DNA from: Acidobacteriaceae bacterium TAA 166
Lineage (GTDB): Bacteria; Acidobacteriota; Terriglobia; Terriglobales; Acidobacteriaceae
Direction: 5' to 3'
Length of the DNA: 64,000 bases
NCBI GenBank assembly: GCA_000421065.1
Contig: ATWD01000001.1
Coordinates: forward strand, 2,162,001 to 2,226,000
A model generated the notes under the pieces. The model made no database searches and was not told the origin of the DNA. It worked only from the letters and a program-made list of their open reading frames with translations. This document shows, in pieces, positions 56,157 through 64,000 of this stretch (its first letter is position 1; each line of letters opens with the position of its first letter). Both the position numbers and the translations under genes were made by a program.

Positions 56157-57014
56157 GTGATCGAACGCATCCTCATCCTCGGAACGGGCCTGATCGGTGC
56201 CTCCACCGGTCTGGCCCTCCGCTCCGCCGGCTTCTCCGGCCGCATCGACGGCTGGGACCTGAGCTCGCTTGAGCTCGGAGCCGCGCGCCAGATGGGAGCC
56301 ATCGAGGGCGCCGCCGGCAATCCCTGGGGAGCGCTCGAGCTCGCCCGCCAGGCCGACGTCATCCTCCTCGCCATGCCCGTCCTCGCCATCAAGGACTGGA
56401 TGCAGCAGCTCGCCGCGGTGACCACCGCAGGCCAGCTCATCACAGACGTCGGCAGCACCAAGCTCGAGATCTGTGAACTCGCCCAGACCCTCTTCAACGC
56501 CCCCGACAAGGCCGCCTTCCTCCCCGGCCATCCCATGGCAGGCAAGGAGTCCGGAGGAGCCCTCCTCGCCGAGGGAAAGCTCTTCAACGGAGCCATGTGG
56601 CTCTTCACCCCTACCCATCCCGAGCCCACGGCTATCGAACTCGAGTGGCGCACCTGGATCGGCTTTATCGGAGCACGCACCCTCGACATGGAACCCGCCC
56701 GCCACGACGAGATATGCGCCTGGGTCAGCCATCTTCCGCAGATGCTCTCCACCGCCCTCGCCGCCCTGCTCGAGGACCGCTTCGGCGACGCGCCCGAGAT
56801 CGCAGCCATCGGCGGGCGCGCCCTGCGCGAGACCACCCGCCTGGGAGCCAGCCCCTACAGCATGTGGCGCGACGTCGCCCTCACCAACACGTCACCCATC
56901 GCCGAGACCCTGCACGCCCTCGAACAACGCCTGGCGCACGTGCGCGAGAATCTCCGCACCCCCGGCCTTCGCGATGAGTTTTCGCTCGCCAATAAATTTC
57001 GCGCGCGACGGTAG
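56157..57014 (+). CDS. tyrA: Prephenate dehydrogenase family protein
   Basis: 285 residues from GTG 56157; the frame stays open through the repeat to 55986, but that part is repeat-encoded and AAGGAG at 56139-56144 points to the later start. The NAD(P) motif is ILGTGLIGASTG near residue 6. The conserved ITDVGSTKLEI, LPGHPMAGKESGG and the C-terminal helical dimer domain (HDEICAWVSHLPQML) follow. It oxidises and decarboxylates prephenate to 4-hydroxyphenylpyruvate, or acts on arogenate. It continues the aromatic gene row and provides the Tyr branch. Confidence 0.93.
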   Translation: MIERILILGTGLIGASTGLALRSAGFSGRIDGWDLSSLELGAARQMGAIEGAAGNPWGALELARQADVILLAMPVLAIKDWMQQLAAVTTAGQLITDVGSTKLEICELAQTLFNAPDKAAFLPGHPMAGKESGGALLAEGKLFNGAMWLFTPTHPEPTAIELEWRTWIGFIGARTLDMEPARHDEICAWVSHLPQMLSTALAALLEDRFGDAPEIAAIGGRALRETTRLGASPYSMWRDVALTNTSPIAETLHALEQRLAHVRENLRTPGLRDEFSLANKFRARR

Positions 57015-57036
57015 GCAGTATCAGGAGAAAAAAAGA

Positions 57037-57075
57037 TTGGCCTACCAGCCGGGCCCACTACGCGTGGCAGCGCAT
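57037..57075. repeat. Palindromic intergenic repeat, partial copy 6
   Basis: GGCCTACCAGCCGGGCCCAC followed by TACGCGTGGCAGCGC is the left end of the family only, between tyrA and ilvA. Confidence 0.55.
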
Positions 57076-57134
57076 GGCTTTACCAAGAAGAAATTAGAAT
57101 ACGTAAATACGCTTCAGCCAGGAGTGGCAGACCT

Positions 57135-58382
57135 TTGAGCCCAACCCCATCCGAAACCTCCAGCAGCGCCCCCACCATCACGCTCGCTGACGTCGTCGCC
57201 GCCCGCGAGCGTCTGAACGGCTCCATCTACCTCACCCCCTGCGCTCACTCGCGCACCCTCTCCGCCCTCACCGGCCAGCAGATCTTCCTCAAGCTCGAAA
57301 ACCTGCAGATGACCGGCTCCTTCAAGGAGCGCGGAGCCCTCAACCGCATCGCCCTGCTCACCCCCGAGCAGGCCGCGCTCGGCGTCGTCGCCGCCTCCGC
57401 CGGCAACCACGCCCAGGGAGTCGCCTACCACGCCACCTCCCGCGGCATCCGCGCCATCATCGTCATGCCGCTCGCCACGCCTCTGGTCAAGGTCACCGCC
57501 ACCCGCAACTTCGGCGCCGAGGTCGTCCTCCACGGAGCCAACTACGACGAGGCCTACGAAGAGGCCCGCCGCATCTGCTCCGCGCAGAATATGACCTTCA
57601 TCCACCCCTTCGACGACCCCGCCGTCATGGCCGGCCAGGGCACCATCGCCATCGAGCTGCTCGAGCAGATCCCCTATCTCGAAGCCGTCGTCGTCCCCAT
57701 CGGCGGCGGCGGATTGATCGGCGGCATCGCCTGCGCCATCAAGGAGTCCAACCCCAACATCAAGGTCATCGGAGCCCAGACCTCGCGTCTGCCCTCCATG
57801 CAGATGGCCGTCCGCGAGCACCACCCCGTCACTATCCCGCCCGCGACCACCATCGCCGACGGCATCGCCGTCCGCCGCGCCGGTGAGATCACCCTTCCCG
57901 TCATCGCGCGCTACGTCGACGAGATCGTCACCGTCGATGAAGACGAGATCGCCTCCGCCATCCTGGTCCTGCTCGAGCGCGAGAAGACCCTCGCCGAGGG
58001 CGCAGGAGCCGCCGGCCTCGCCACCCTCCTCCAGCACCGCACCTCGCTCAACGGAGCCCGCACCGCCGTTATCATCGGCGGAGGCAACATCGACGTCACC
58101 CTGCTGAGCCGCATCATCGAGCGCGGCCTGGTACAGGACGGCCGTATGATCCGCCTGCGCATCCACCTGCTCGACAAGCCCGGGGCCCTCGCCGAGCTGA
58201 CCAAGCTGATCGCCCACCACCGCGCCAACATCGTCGACACGCTCTACAACCGCGCCTACTACGGAGTGAACCTCGGCGACACCACCATCGACATCACCCT
58301 CGAGACGCGCGGCCGCGAGCAGGTCGACCAGCTCCTCGCTGCCCTCAACGAGGGCGGCTACGTCCACTCCCGCGTTCTCTAA
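57135..58382 (+). CDS. ilvA: Threonine ammonia-lyase
   Basis: 415 residues. The N-terminal PLP domain contains the lysine in TGSFKERGALN, the SAGNHAQGVA loop and the phosphate cradle PIGGGGLIGGIA. A C-terminal ACT domain (MIRLRIHLLDKPGALAELTK onward, last 80 residues) matches the short, single-ACT threonine deaminases rather than the two-ACT IlvA of enterobacteria. It converts threonine to 2-oxobutyrate for isoleucine synthesis or for catabolism. TTG start with AGGAG about ten bases upstream. It is the last gene of the row, before a full repeat copy. Confidence 0.92.
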   Translation: MSPTPSETSSSAPTITLADVVAARERLNGSIYLTPCAHSRTLSALTGQQIFLKLENLQMTGSFKERGALNRIALLTPEQAALGVVAASAGNHAQGVAYHATSRGIRAIIVMPLATPLVKVTATRNFGAEVVLHGANYDEAYEEARRICSAQNMTFIHPFDDPAVMAGQGTIAIELLEQIPYLEAVVVPIGGGGLIGGIACAIKESNPNIKVIGAQTSRLPSMQMAVREHHPVTIPPATTIADGIAVRRAGEITLPVIARYVDEIVTVDEDEIASAILVLLEREKTLAEGAGAAGLATLLQHRTSLNGARTAVIIGGGNIDVTLLSRIIERGLVQDGRMIRLRIHLLDKPGALAELTKLIAHHRANIVDTLYNRAYYGVNLGDTTIDITLETRGREQVDQLLAALNEGGYVHSRVL

Positions 58383-58391
58383 GAGGAAGAT

Positions 58392-58625
58392 GGCCTGCCG
58401 GCCGGACCCACGGCGCTCGGCCATCCCACAAACGAAGACCTGTTTGTGGGGATCCCGGTACGGGCGGTCAATTCATGACGCGTATACCGCCTTCGGCATG
58501 GACCTCCCTTCGGCTCGGCGCAAACATCTTCGCAAGCGACCAACGGGAGCCGAGCCCCGCCCCGAAGGGCAGACACGCGGCACGAAGTGACTGCCGCCCG
58601 CGTAGGGCGCCCGCGCGGCAGCGCA
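58392..58625. repeat. Long palindromic intergenic repeat, copy 7
   Basis: The longest copy: GGCCTGCCGGCCGGACCCAC, the CCCACAAACGAAGACCTGTT / TGTGGGG hairpin, GGTCAATTCATGACGCGTAT, TTCGCAAGCGACCAACGGGA, CACGAAGTGACTGCCGCCCG, ending CGCGCGGCAGCGCACGTCC. It separates ilvA from the aldehyde dehydrogenase gene. Confidence 0.8.
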
Positions 58626-58716
58626 CGTCCTTCCACAGTGATTTACACTGGTCCGGCGTTTCAAGCGCAGTGGGGATTGCGCCTTACGCACACTTCAAGG
58701 GTGAGGAGATTTATCT

Positions 58717-60357
58717 ATGCCGGCAGTCGAGGTTTCACTTTCAGGTCTTTCCCTCATCGGAGACAGCGCCGTAACCCCCGGCTCCTCCAGCCTTCACGGC
58801 ATCAATCCCGCCACCGGCCAAAAGCTGGAACCGGCCTTCTTCTCGGCAACCGAGGCCCAGATTGAGGCGGCCGCCGAGCTCGCCCGCGCCGCCTTCTTCC
58901 CCTACTCCGCCCTCTCCGGCCGCGCCCGCGCCGCCTTCCTCCGCAAAGCCGCCGCCGCTATCGCAGAGCAGGGCGCAGCCATCGTCGAGCGCGCCAACTT
59001 AGAGACTGGCCTCCCCCTGCCCCGCCTGCAGGGTGAGCTCGCCCGCACGACCAACCAGCTCATCCTCTTCGCCGAGGTCCTCGAAGAGGGCTCCTGGGTC
59101 GACGCCCGCATCGACGAGGCCCTTCCCGACCGCAAGCCTCTGCCCCGGCCCGACATCCGGTCCATGAACCGGCCTCTCGGTCCTATCGCCGTCTTTGGCG
59201 CCAGCAACTTTCCCCTCGCCTTCTCGGTCGCGGGTGGCGATACCGCCTCCGCCCTCGCGGCCGGTTGCCCCGTCATCGTCAAGGCGCATCCCGCCCATCC
59301 CGGCACCAGCGAGCTGGTCGGCAAGGCCATGCAGAGGGCCGTGCAAGAGAGCGGACTTCCCGCCGGAGTCTTCTCCCTTCTCTTCGACGACGGAATCGAC
59401 GTCGGCGTCGCGCTCGTCAAGCACCCCGCCATCAAGGCCGCCGCCTTTACCGGATCGCAGGGCGGAGGCAACGCCCTGATGCGCATCGCCGCCGAGCGCC
59501 CCGAGCCCATCCCCTGCTACGCCGAGATGGGAAGCACCAACCCCCTCTTCATCTTGCCCCAGGCCATGAAAGAGCGCGGACCCTCCCTGGCGCAAGGTCT
59601 GCAGGCCTCCTTCACCCTCGGCTCAGGCCAGTTCTGCACCAAGCCCGGCCTGGTCTTCTTTCCAAGCAGCGGATCACCGGCGGACGGAGCCTTCACCGAC
59701 GCCCTCCAGGCTGGCGTCAAGGCTCTCGCCCCTCAGAACATGCTGACCCCCGGCATCGCCGACAAGTACCGCACCGCCGTCGAGGAGCGGAAACGCGAAG
59801 GAAGCGCCGTCCTTCTCGCCGAAAGCGAGGCCGTCATTGACGGCCAGACCGCGGCCCGCGCTGCAACGATCTTCAGCGTGAAGCTGGAGGACTATACCAG
59901 CCAGAACACGCTCGAAGAAGAGATCTTCGGTCCGACCACCCTGCTGGTCCAGTACGGGAAGATGGCCGATCTGGTGAGAGCCGCCGAAGATCTGCACGGT
60001 CACCTCACCGCGACCATCCAGGGTACCGACGAGGACATCGCCCAGGCGAGCGAGCTGATCCGTGTGCTCGAGACCAAGGTGGGCCGCGTACTCTTCAACG
60101 GCTACCCCACCGGGGTCGAGGTCTCGCACGCGATGGTCCACGGAGGACCGTATCCGGCAACCTCCGATAGCCGCTCCACCTCAGTGGGAACCCGTGCCAT
60201 CACCCGCTTCGCCCGCCCGGTCTGCTACCAGGACTGCCCCGATGGAGCCCTGCCCGAGGAGCTGCGTCGCCTGAACTCACTGGATATCATGCGGATGGTC
60301 AACGGAGAGCTGACGAGAAATAATAAAGACAGGGAAGGGTCGCATTTGAAAGACTGA
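58717..60357 (+). CDS. 2-oxoglutarate semialdehyde dehydrogenase (NADP+-type aldehyde dehydrogenase)
   Basis: 546 residues, the length of ketoglutarate-semialdehyde dehydrogenases of sugar-acid pathways. The N-terminus HGINPATGQKLEPAFFSATE, the Rossmann segment PLGPIAVFGASNFPLAFSVA, VKAHPAHPGTSELV, the general-base Glu in CYAEMGSTNPLF and the nucleophile Cys in LGSGQFCTKPG are all in place. It oxidises 2,5-dioxopentanoate to 2-oxoglutarate, the last step of the Weimberg-type route from D-xylose or L-arabinose. GAGGAG precedes the ATG. The convergent FAH-family and dehydratase genes encode the plausible earlier steps. Confidence 0.9.
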   Translation: MPAVEVSLSGLSLIGDSAVTPGSSSLHGINPATGQKLEPAFFSATEAQIEAAAELARAAFFPYSALSGRARAAFLRKAAAAIAEQGAAIVERANLETGLPLPRLQGELARTTNQLILFAEVLEEGSWVDARIDEALPDRKPLPRPDIRSMNRPLGPIAVFGASNFPLAFSVAGGDTASALAAGCPVIVKAHPAHPGTSELVGKAMQRAVQESGLPAGVFSLLFDDGIDVGVALVKHPAIKAAAFTGSQGGGNALMRIAAERPEPIPCYAEMGSTNPLFILPQAMKERGPSLAQGLQASFTLGSGQFCTKPGLVFFPSSGSPADGAFTDALQAGVKALAPQNMLTPGIADKYRTAVEERKREGSAVLLAESEAVIDGQTAARAATIFSVKLEDYTSQNTLEEEIFGPTTLLVQYGKMADLVRAAEDLHGHLTATIQGTDEDIAQASELIRVLETKVGRVLFNGYPTGVEVSHAMVHGGPYPATSDSRSTSVGTRAITRFARPVCYQDCPDGALPEELRRLNSLDIMRMVNGELTRNNKDREGSHLKD

Positions 60358-60397
60358 CAGCTTTAGACCCGCAATCCATTTTCTTTCGACCGCCCTT

Positions 60398-60940
60398 ATG
60401 ATCCATCGCATCGTCACCGGAGATCTACGCCATCACTCTCAGCAAACTTTGCTGAATTTATTCGGGGTAGCCCTTGCCGTGATGATCATGCTCACTCTGT
60501 CCGGTACACACCTCAGGCCGCTGCTTTCATATGCAGTGACGACGGTCTTCAAGCTGACCCTTGTCGGCATGCTCCTCTTCGGTCTGATCGTCGATCTCTG
60601 CTTCCTCGCGATCAATCGGTTCTCTCAGGTGCGGGAAAAGGTCCATCCGTTTGCCGTCCTCAGAGTTCTGGGTGCTCCACCCTCTTTCTTCTATTCGCTT
60701 CAATTGCAGGAGACGATTCTCCTCTATGCTGCCGGGACGGTGGCGGGGGTGATGCTGACCTACGCGCTACGGCTCTCCCTTGCTCGCTTTGCGCCTGGGT
60801 CTTTTGTCTTCGAAACTCCCTACGATCTGTGGCCTATCGCCGGAATCGTTCCCGCCGGGGCCTTCTTCACTGCCGGGGTGTTGGCAACCGATTCCATCCA
60901 TGGAGTGGAAACGCTCGACGCGCTCTCACAAAAGGATTAG
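60398..60940 (+). CDS. Short FtsX/MacB-like permease domain protein
   Basis: 180 residues with four hydrophobic segments (LLNLFGVALAVMIMLTLSG, LTLVGMLLFGLIVDLCFLA, LLYAAGTVAGVMLTYAL, PIAGIVPAGAFFTAGVLA). The cytoplasmic stretch REKVHPFAVLRVLGAPPSFF is the coupling-helix region of FtsX-like ABC permeases. Normal MacB/FtsX permeases have a large periplasmic domain of 150-200 residues between helices 1 and 2; here it is almost absent. No ATPase gene is adjacent. It may be a minimal family member or the product of an internal in-frame deletion. It starts 40 bases after the dehydrogenase gene. Confidence 0.65.
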   Translation: MIHRIVTGDLRHHSQQTLLNLFGVALAVMIMLTLSGTHLRPLLSYAVTTVFKLTLVGMLLFGLIVDLCFLAINRFSQVREKVHPFAVLRVLGAPPSFFYSLQLQETILLYAAGTVAGVMLTYALRLSLARFAPGSFVFETPYDLWPIAGIVPAGAFFTAGVLATDSIHGVETLDALSQKD

Positions 60941-61006
60941 AAGCTGACTCTCTGCAGCTGGGCGTGACAGGCCACCGCCCATTTCTTCAAGCTTTTCCAC
61001 ATTGAC

Positions 61007-61034
61007 GACCTGTGTTCCACGTGGAACGCAGGTC
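61007..61034. promoter_or_regulatory. parS-like palindrome
   Basis: The core TGTTCCACGTGGAACG (61013-61028) matches the chromosomal parS consensus TGTTTCACGTGAAACA at 13 of 16 positions and contains GTTCCACGTGGAAC, the form used by some bacteria such as Pseudomonas. The palindrome extends to 28 bases with GACCTG/CAGGTC flanks. It lies between convergent genes. No T run follows on either strand, so a terminator is less likely. ParB binding is inference. Confidence 0.5.
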
Positions 61035-61057
61035 TTGACTTGAAACCTGGAGAGTGA

Positions 61058-61882
61058 TCAATCCACCAGATTCTCGAGCATCCCAATCCCCTCGATCGAG
61101 ATCCGCACCACGTCTCCGCTGGACAGCGTAAATTCGTCGCCGGGAACGATTCCGGTGCCAGTCATCAGGAAGGCTCCCTCCGGGAAGCTGTTGTCGCGGA
61201 AGAGATAGTCCGCCAGCATCTGCGGATCGCGCTTCAGCTCGGCCAGCGTCGTCGTGCCCGAGAAGGCCGTTGATCCGCCGCGCTTGATCTCGATCGAGAT
61301 CGCGGTCGTTTTCGGCAAAGGCTCCGGGCTCAGTAGGATGCAGGGGCCCAGGGCACAGCTTCCGTCGTAGACCTTGGCCTGCGGGAGGTAGAGCGGGTTC
61401 TCGCCCTCGATGTCGCGCGAGCTCATGTCGTTGCCGATGGTGTACCCGGTGATCCGGCCTGCGGAGCTGATCAGCAGAGTCAGCTCGGGCTCGGGCACCG
61501 ACCAACTCGCGTCCTTGCGGATGCGGACCGGGTCGCCGCTCCGCACCACGCGGCGGCCGGTCGCCTTGAAGAAGATCTCCGGGCGCTCGGCGTTGTAGAC
61601 GCGGTCGTAGAAGGTTCCTCCGCCCGCGTCCTTGGACTCCTCCATGCGGGCATCGCGGCTGCGGTAGTAGGTTACGCCCGCGGCCCAGACCTCCTGGCTC
61701 ACGGCGGGAGAGAGGATCTGGCTGGTGTCGAAGGATGTCGCCGGCTTGCCTGCAAGAGCAGCTTTGGCGCGACTGTAGACATCGGGGCTGGCGATCAGCT
61801 CGTCCCAGCTTTTGGTCTCGACGGGGAAATATTGATCGTTCTCTTCGACAAAGGCTCCGGACTGGGTGCGATAAAGCTTCAT
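61058..61882 (-). CDS. Fumarylacetoacetate hydrolase family protein, likely 2-keto-3-deoxy-pentonate dehydratase
   Basis: 274 residues of the FAH superfamily. The metal-binding acidic residues lie in the PEPELTLLIS strand and downstream Asp (NDMSSRDIEGENPLYLPQAK). GPCILLSP and GTGIVPGDEFTLSSGDVV match the C-terminal sheet. In pentose oxidation an FAH-fold enzyme (as in archaeal 2-keto-3-deoxy-D-arabinonate dehydratase) makes the semialdehyde consumed by the dehydrogenase encoded at 58717. The adjacent pentonate dehydratase gene supports that role, but other beta-ketoacid hydrolase activities remain possible. It is downstream of the dehydratase gene on the same strand, separated by a repeat copy. 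Confidence 0.82.
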   Translation of the reverse strand: MKLYRTQSGAFVEENDQYFPVETKSWDELIASPDVYSRAKAALAGKPATSFDTSQILSPAVSQEVWAAGVTYYRSRDARMEESKDAGGGTFYDRVYNAERPEIFFKATGRRVVRSGDPVRIRKDASWSVPEPELTLLISSAGRITGYTIGNDMSSRDIEGENPLYLPQAKVYDGSCALGPCILLSPEPLPKTTAISIEIKRGGSTAFSGTTTLAELKRDPQMLADYLFRDNSFPEGAFLMTGTGIVPGDEFTLSSGDVVRISIEGIGMLENLVD

Positions 61883-61916
61883 CTGGTCTTCTTCTCCTTT
61901 TTAGAAAAGCGATTAG

Positions 61917-62101
61917 CGCTGCCGCGCGGGCCCACTGCGCGTGGAGCGGTCACTTCGTGACGCGTATACCGGCTTCGCCGCGGGCCTCCCGCTGGTCGGC
62001 GTAGGAATCTTTGCAAGCGACCAACGGGAGCCCCACGCCGAAGGCCCAACACGCGTCACGAAGTGACCGCCGCCCGCGTAGGGCGCCCGGCCGGCAGGCC
62101 A
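61917..62101. repeat. Long palindromic intergenic repeat, copy 8
   Basis: It runs from GCGCTGCCGCGCGGGCCCAC through GGTCACTTCGTGACGCGTAT, GGCCTCCCGCTGGTCGGCGT, GCAAGCGACCAACGGGAGCC and ACGCGTCACGAAGTGACCGC to GCGCCCGGCCGGCAGGCCAT. Its right 46 bases also encode the last residues and stop codon of the dehydratase gene on the minus strand. Confidence 0.82.
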
Positions 62102-64000
62102 TTCTCTTTTCCTCGCTCAAGCAGGCCAACGATAGCATCGGTGTCATAAACGCAGCCTCCCCAGATGCCTCCGCTGGCCTGGGTCAAAGCGGCCCACAGA
62201 CGGGTCGCGGGCGGAAGCATGGGATGGGGCGCGAGGTCAGGGCGTGGTGTGCGGGTGGCAAGCCGACGCGCTCCTTCTTCTGCAGAAAAGCGTTCTTTCT
62301 CCTCGCCGATCAGGTTGACGCTCCCGTGCAGAGCCTCGCGGTCGAGCTCGATCTCGATCCAATCGCCCTCGCGGATGCGTCCGATCGGTCCCCCGGCGAG
62401 CGCCTCGGGGGAGATGTGGCCGATGCAGGCTCCCGTCGAGACGCCGCTGAAGCGGGCGTCGGTGAGCACGGCGACGTGCTTGCAGTCGGGAAGGTTCTTG
62501 AGCGCGGAGGTGATCTGGTAGATCTCCTGCATGCCGGCCCCGGCGGGGCCTCCGCAGATCAGAACGATGACGTCGCCCTTGCCGACCTTGCCCTGCTTGA
62601 TGGCGGCGATGACGGCCTCTTCGGTGATGAAGACGCGGGCCGGGCCCTCATGGCGGAAGCGGTTGGAGACGTCGATCAGCGAAGGGTCGATCGATGTGCT
62701 CTTGATGACTGAGCCCTCGGGGGCGAGGTTGCCGACCGGGAAGCAGACGGTGGCGGTGAGGCCGCGCTGGTGGGCACGGTCGGGCGAGAGGATCACCTCT
62801 TCGGGGTCGACGCCGTCGAGCGATCGCAGCTGCTCCCTAAGCCTGCGGCGGCGCTCGCTCTGCTCCCACCAGTTCAGGTTCTCGTCGAGGGTCTCGCCGG
62901 TCACGGTACGTACCGAAGTATCGAGCAGACCGGCGCGGCGCAGATGCAGCATCACCTCGGGTACGCCGCCGGCGAGAAAGACCTGCACGGTGGCGAAGTT
63001 GTTGGGGCCGTTGGGGAGGGCGTCGACCAGGCGAGGAATCTGGCGATTGACAGCGGTCCAGTCTGCGACGTTGGGGCGGCGCAGACCCGCCGCGTGCGCG
63101 ATGGCCGGGACGTGCAGCAAAAGATTGGTCGAACCACCAAAGGCGGCGTGCAGCACCATCGCGTTGCGGATGGCGGCGTCGGTGAGAACGTCGGTGGTCG
63201 CGATGCCCAGGTGGGTCATGCGCAGCATGGCGCGCGCGGAGCGGACGGCGGAGTCGAGCCAGATGGGCTGGCCGGAGGGAGCGAGTGCGGTGTGGGGCAG
63301 GGCGAGTCCGAGGGCCTCGCCGACGACCTGCGAGGTGGCGGCGGTTCCGAGGAACTGGCAGCCTCCGCCGGGGGTGGCGCAGGCGCGGCAGCCCATCTCG
63401 GCAGCGTACTCGAGGGTGATCTGGTGCTGGGAGTATCGGGCTCCGATGGTCTGAACCTTGCCCGCGTCTTCACCTTCGTCGGCCAGGAGCGTCACTCCGC
63501 CGGGGACGAGGATGCTGGGATAGGGGCCGCAGGCGGCCAGCGCCATCATCATGGCGGGCAGGCCCTTGTCGCAGGTGGCGATGCCGACGACTCCCTTGCG
63601 CGTGGGGAGCGAGCGGATGAGGCGGCCCAGCACCTGCGCGGCGTCGTTGCGGTAGGGCAGCGAGTCGAGCATCCCCGCGGTTCCCTGGGTGCGGCCGTCG
63701 CAGGGGTCGGTGCAGGCACCGGCGAAGGGGAGGGCGTGCAGGTTGCGGAACTCGCGGGCGGCCTCGGAGACCAGGAGGCCGACCTCCCAGTGGCCGGTGT
63801 GGAAGCCCAGCGCGATGGGGGTTCCGTCCTGAGCGCGGAGGCCGCCGTGGGTGCTGAGGATGAGGAATTCGGGGTCGAGCAGGCGGGCGGGATCCCAGCC
63901 CATGCCGGCGTCCTGGCTGAGGCCGAAGAGGTCTCCCGAGGGGCGGGTGAGGAGCATCTCGGGAGTGATGGGCAGGCTGCCCTCAGGGCCGCGGGCATGC
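62056..64000 (-). CDS. YjhG/YagF-type D-xylonate (pentonate) dehydratase, 5' end outside window
   Basis: At least 648 residues of the IlvD/Edd dehydratase superfamily, subtype YjhG/YagF. Iron-sulfur ligands are in [27 protein letters not shown] and [40 protein letters not shown] and [22 protein letters not shown] complete the active site. It would dehydrate D-xylonate or a related pentonate to the 2-keto-3-deoxy acid. An ATG lies at 63957, but the frame continues to the window edge with family-like residues ([12 protein letters not shown]), so the true start is beyond 64000. The final 14 residues ([14 protein letters not shown]) are encoded by a palindromic repeat. Confidence 0.9.
   Translation of the reverse strand, partial: HARGPEGSLPITPEMLLTRPSGDLFGLSQDAGMGWDPARLLDPEFLILSTHGGLRAQDGTPIALGFHTGHWEVGLLVSEAAREFRNLHALPFAGACTDPCDGRTQGTAGMLDSLPYRNDAAQVLGRLIRSLPTRKGVVGIATCDKGLPAMMMALAACGPYPSILVPGGVTLLADEGEDAGKVQTIGARYSQHQITLEYAAEMGCRACATPGGGCQFLGTAATSQVVGEALGLALPHTALAPSGQPIWLDSAVRSARAMLRMTHLGIATTDVLTDAAIRNAMVLHAAFGGSTNLLLHVPAIAHAAGLRRPNVADWTAVNRQIPRLVDALPNGPNNFATVQVFLAGGVPEVMLHLRRAGLLDTSVRTVTGETLDENLNWWEQSERRRRLREQLRSLDGVDPEEVILSPDRAHQRGLTATVCFPVGNLAPEGSVIKSTSIDPSLIDVSNRFRHEGPARVFITEEAVIAAIKQGKVGKGDVIVLICGGPAGAGMQEIYQITSALKNLPDCKHVAVLTDARFSGVSTGACIGHISPEALAGGPIGRIREGDWIEIELDREALHGSVNLIGEEKERFSAEEGARRLATRTPRPDLAPHPMLPPATRLWAALTQASGGIWGGCVYDTDAIVGLLERGKENGLPAGRPTRAAVTS

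Noticed and set aside
58475..58774. ORFs inside repeat copy 7 and similar ones in other copies
   Set aside because: They are generated by the palindromic repeat in several frames and match no protein.
61007..61034. Bidirectional terminator
   Set aside because: The stem is good but no T run follows on either strand; the core match to parS is a better explanation, though both remain possible.

Overview
The window looks like chromosomal DNA of a soil acidobacterium of the Terriglobia type (Granulicella/Edaphobacter/Terriglobus-like). This is an inference from four large TonB-dependent receptors with N-terminal carboxypeptidase-like domains and no SusD partner, from CadC-like winged-helix regulators fused to PD40 propeller repeats, from a dense glycoside hydrolase cluster, and from the GC-rich, C/G-ending codon use of the right third. 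No rRNA, tRNA or CRISPR array was seen.

Layout. Bases 1-10,200 are a decaying accessory region. They hold a multiply frameshifted hybrid MFS pseudogene, DinB, a damaged quinone oxidoreductase, and an intact monooxygenase/TetR/SDR module with a clear operator. Next come an internally deleted IS3-type element and, beside it, a wrecked STAND NTPase that resembles an anti-phage effector. Bases 10,200-22,600 hold a deleted DUF763 gene, an AlkB-like dioxygenase, a nickel-uptake locus (TonB receptor, NiCoT permease, NikR and a shared palindromic operator), a large winged-helix/AAA/TPR regulator, DUF4331 and an unknown partner gene. A broken second copy of the TonB receptor, cut at an IS end, closes this part. 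Bases 22,600-47,100 form a glycan-utilisation locus: three TonB receptors, three regulators (two membrane winged-helix, one LacI) and GH127, GH30, GH38 and GH130 enzymes.

Bases 47,200-64,000 look like core genome and carry at least eight full or partial copies of a long palindromic intergenic repeat not seen further left. They encode an epimerase/glycosyltransferase pair, dUTPase, a membrane protein, and an aromatic amino acid gene row (trpB, trpA, small ORF, chorismate mutase, DAHP synthase, prephenate dehydrogenase) followed by threonine ammonia-lyase. Three genes fit Weimberg-type pentonate degradation: 2-oxoglutarate semialdehyde dehydrogenase on one strand, and an FAH-family enzyme with a YjhG/YagF-type dehydratase on the other. 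A parS-like palindrome lies between the two groups.

The most striking undescribed element is ahead of trpB. A 24-codon leader ORF rich in Phe and Tyr with one Trp codon overlaps a hairpin. The downstream arm of that hairpin can pair 8 of 9 bases with the first arm of a strong intrinsic terminator. This is the architecture of a transcription attenuator, here possibly sensing several aromatic amino acids at once for a row that includes common-pathway genes.
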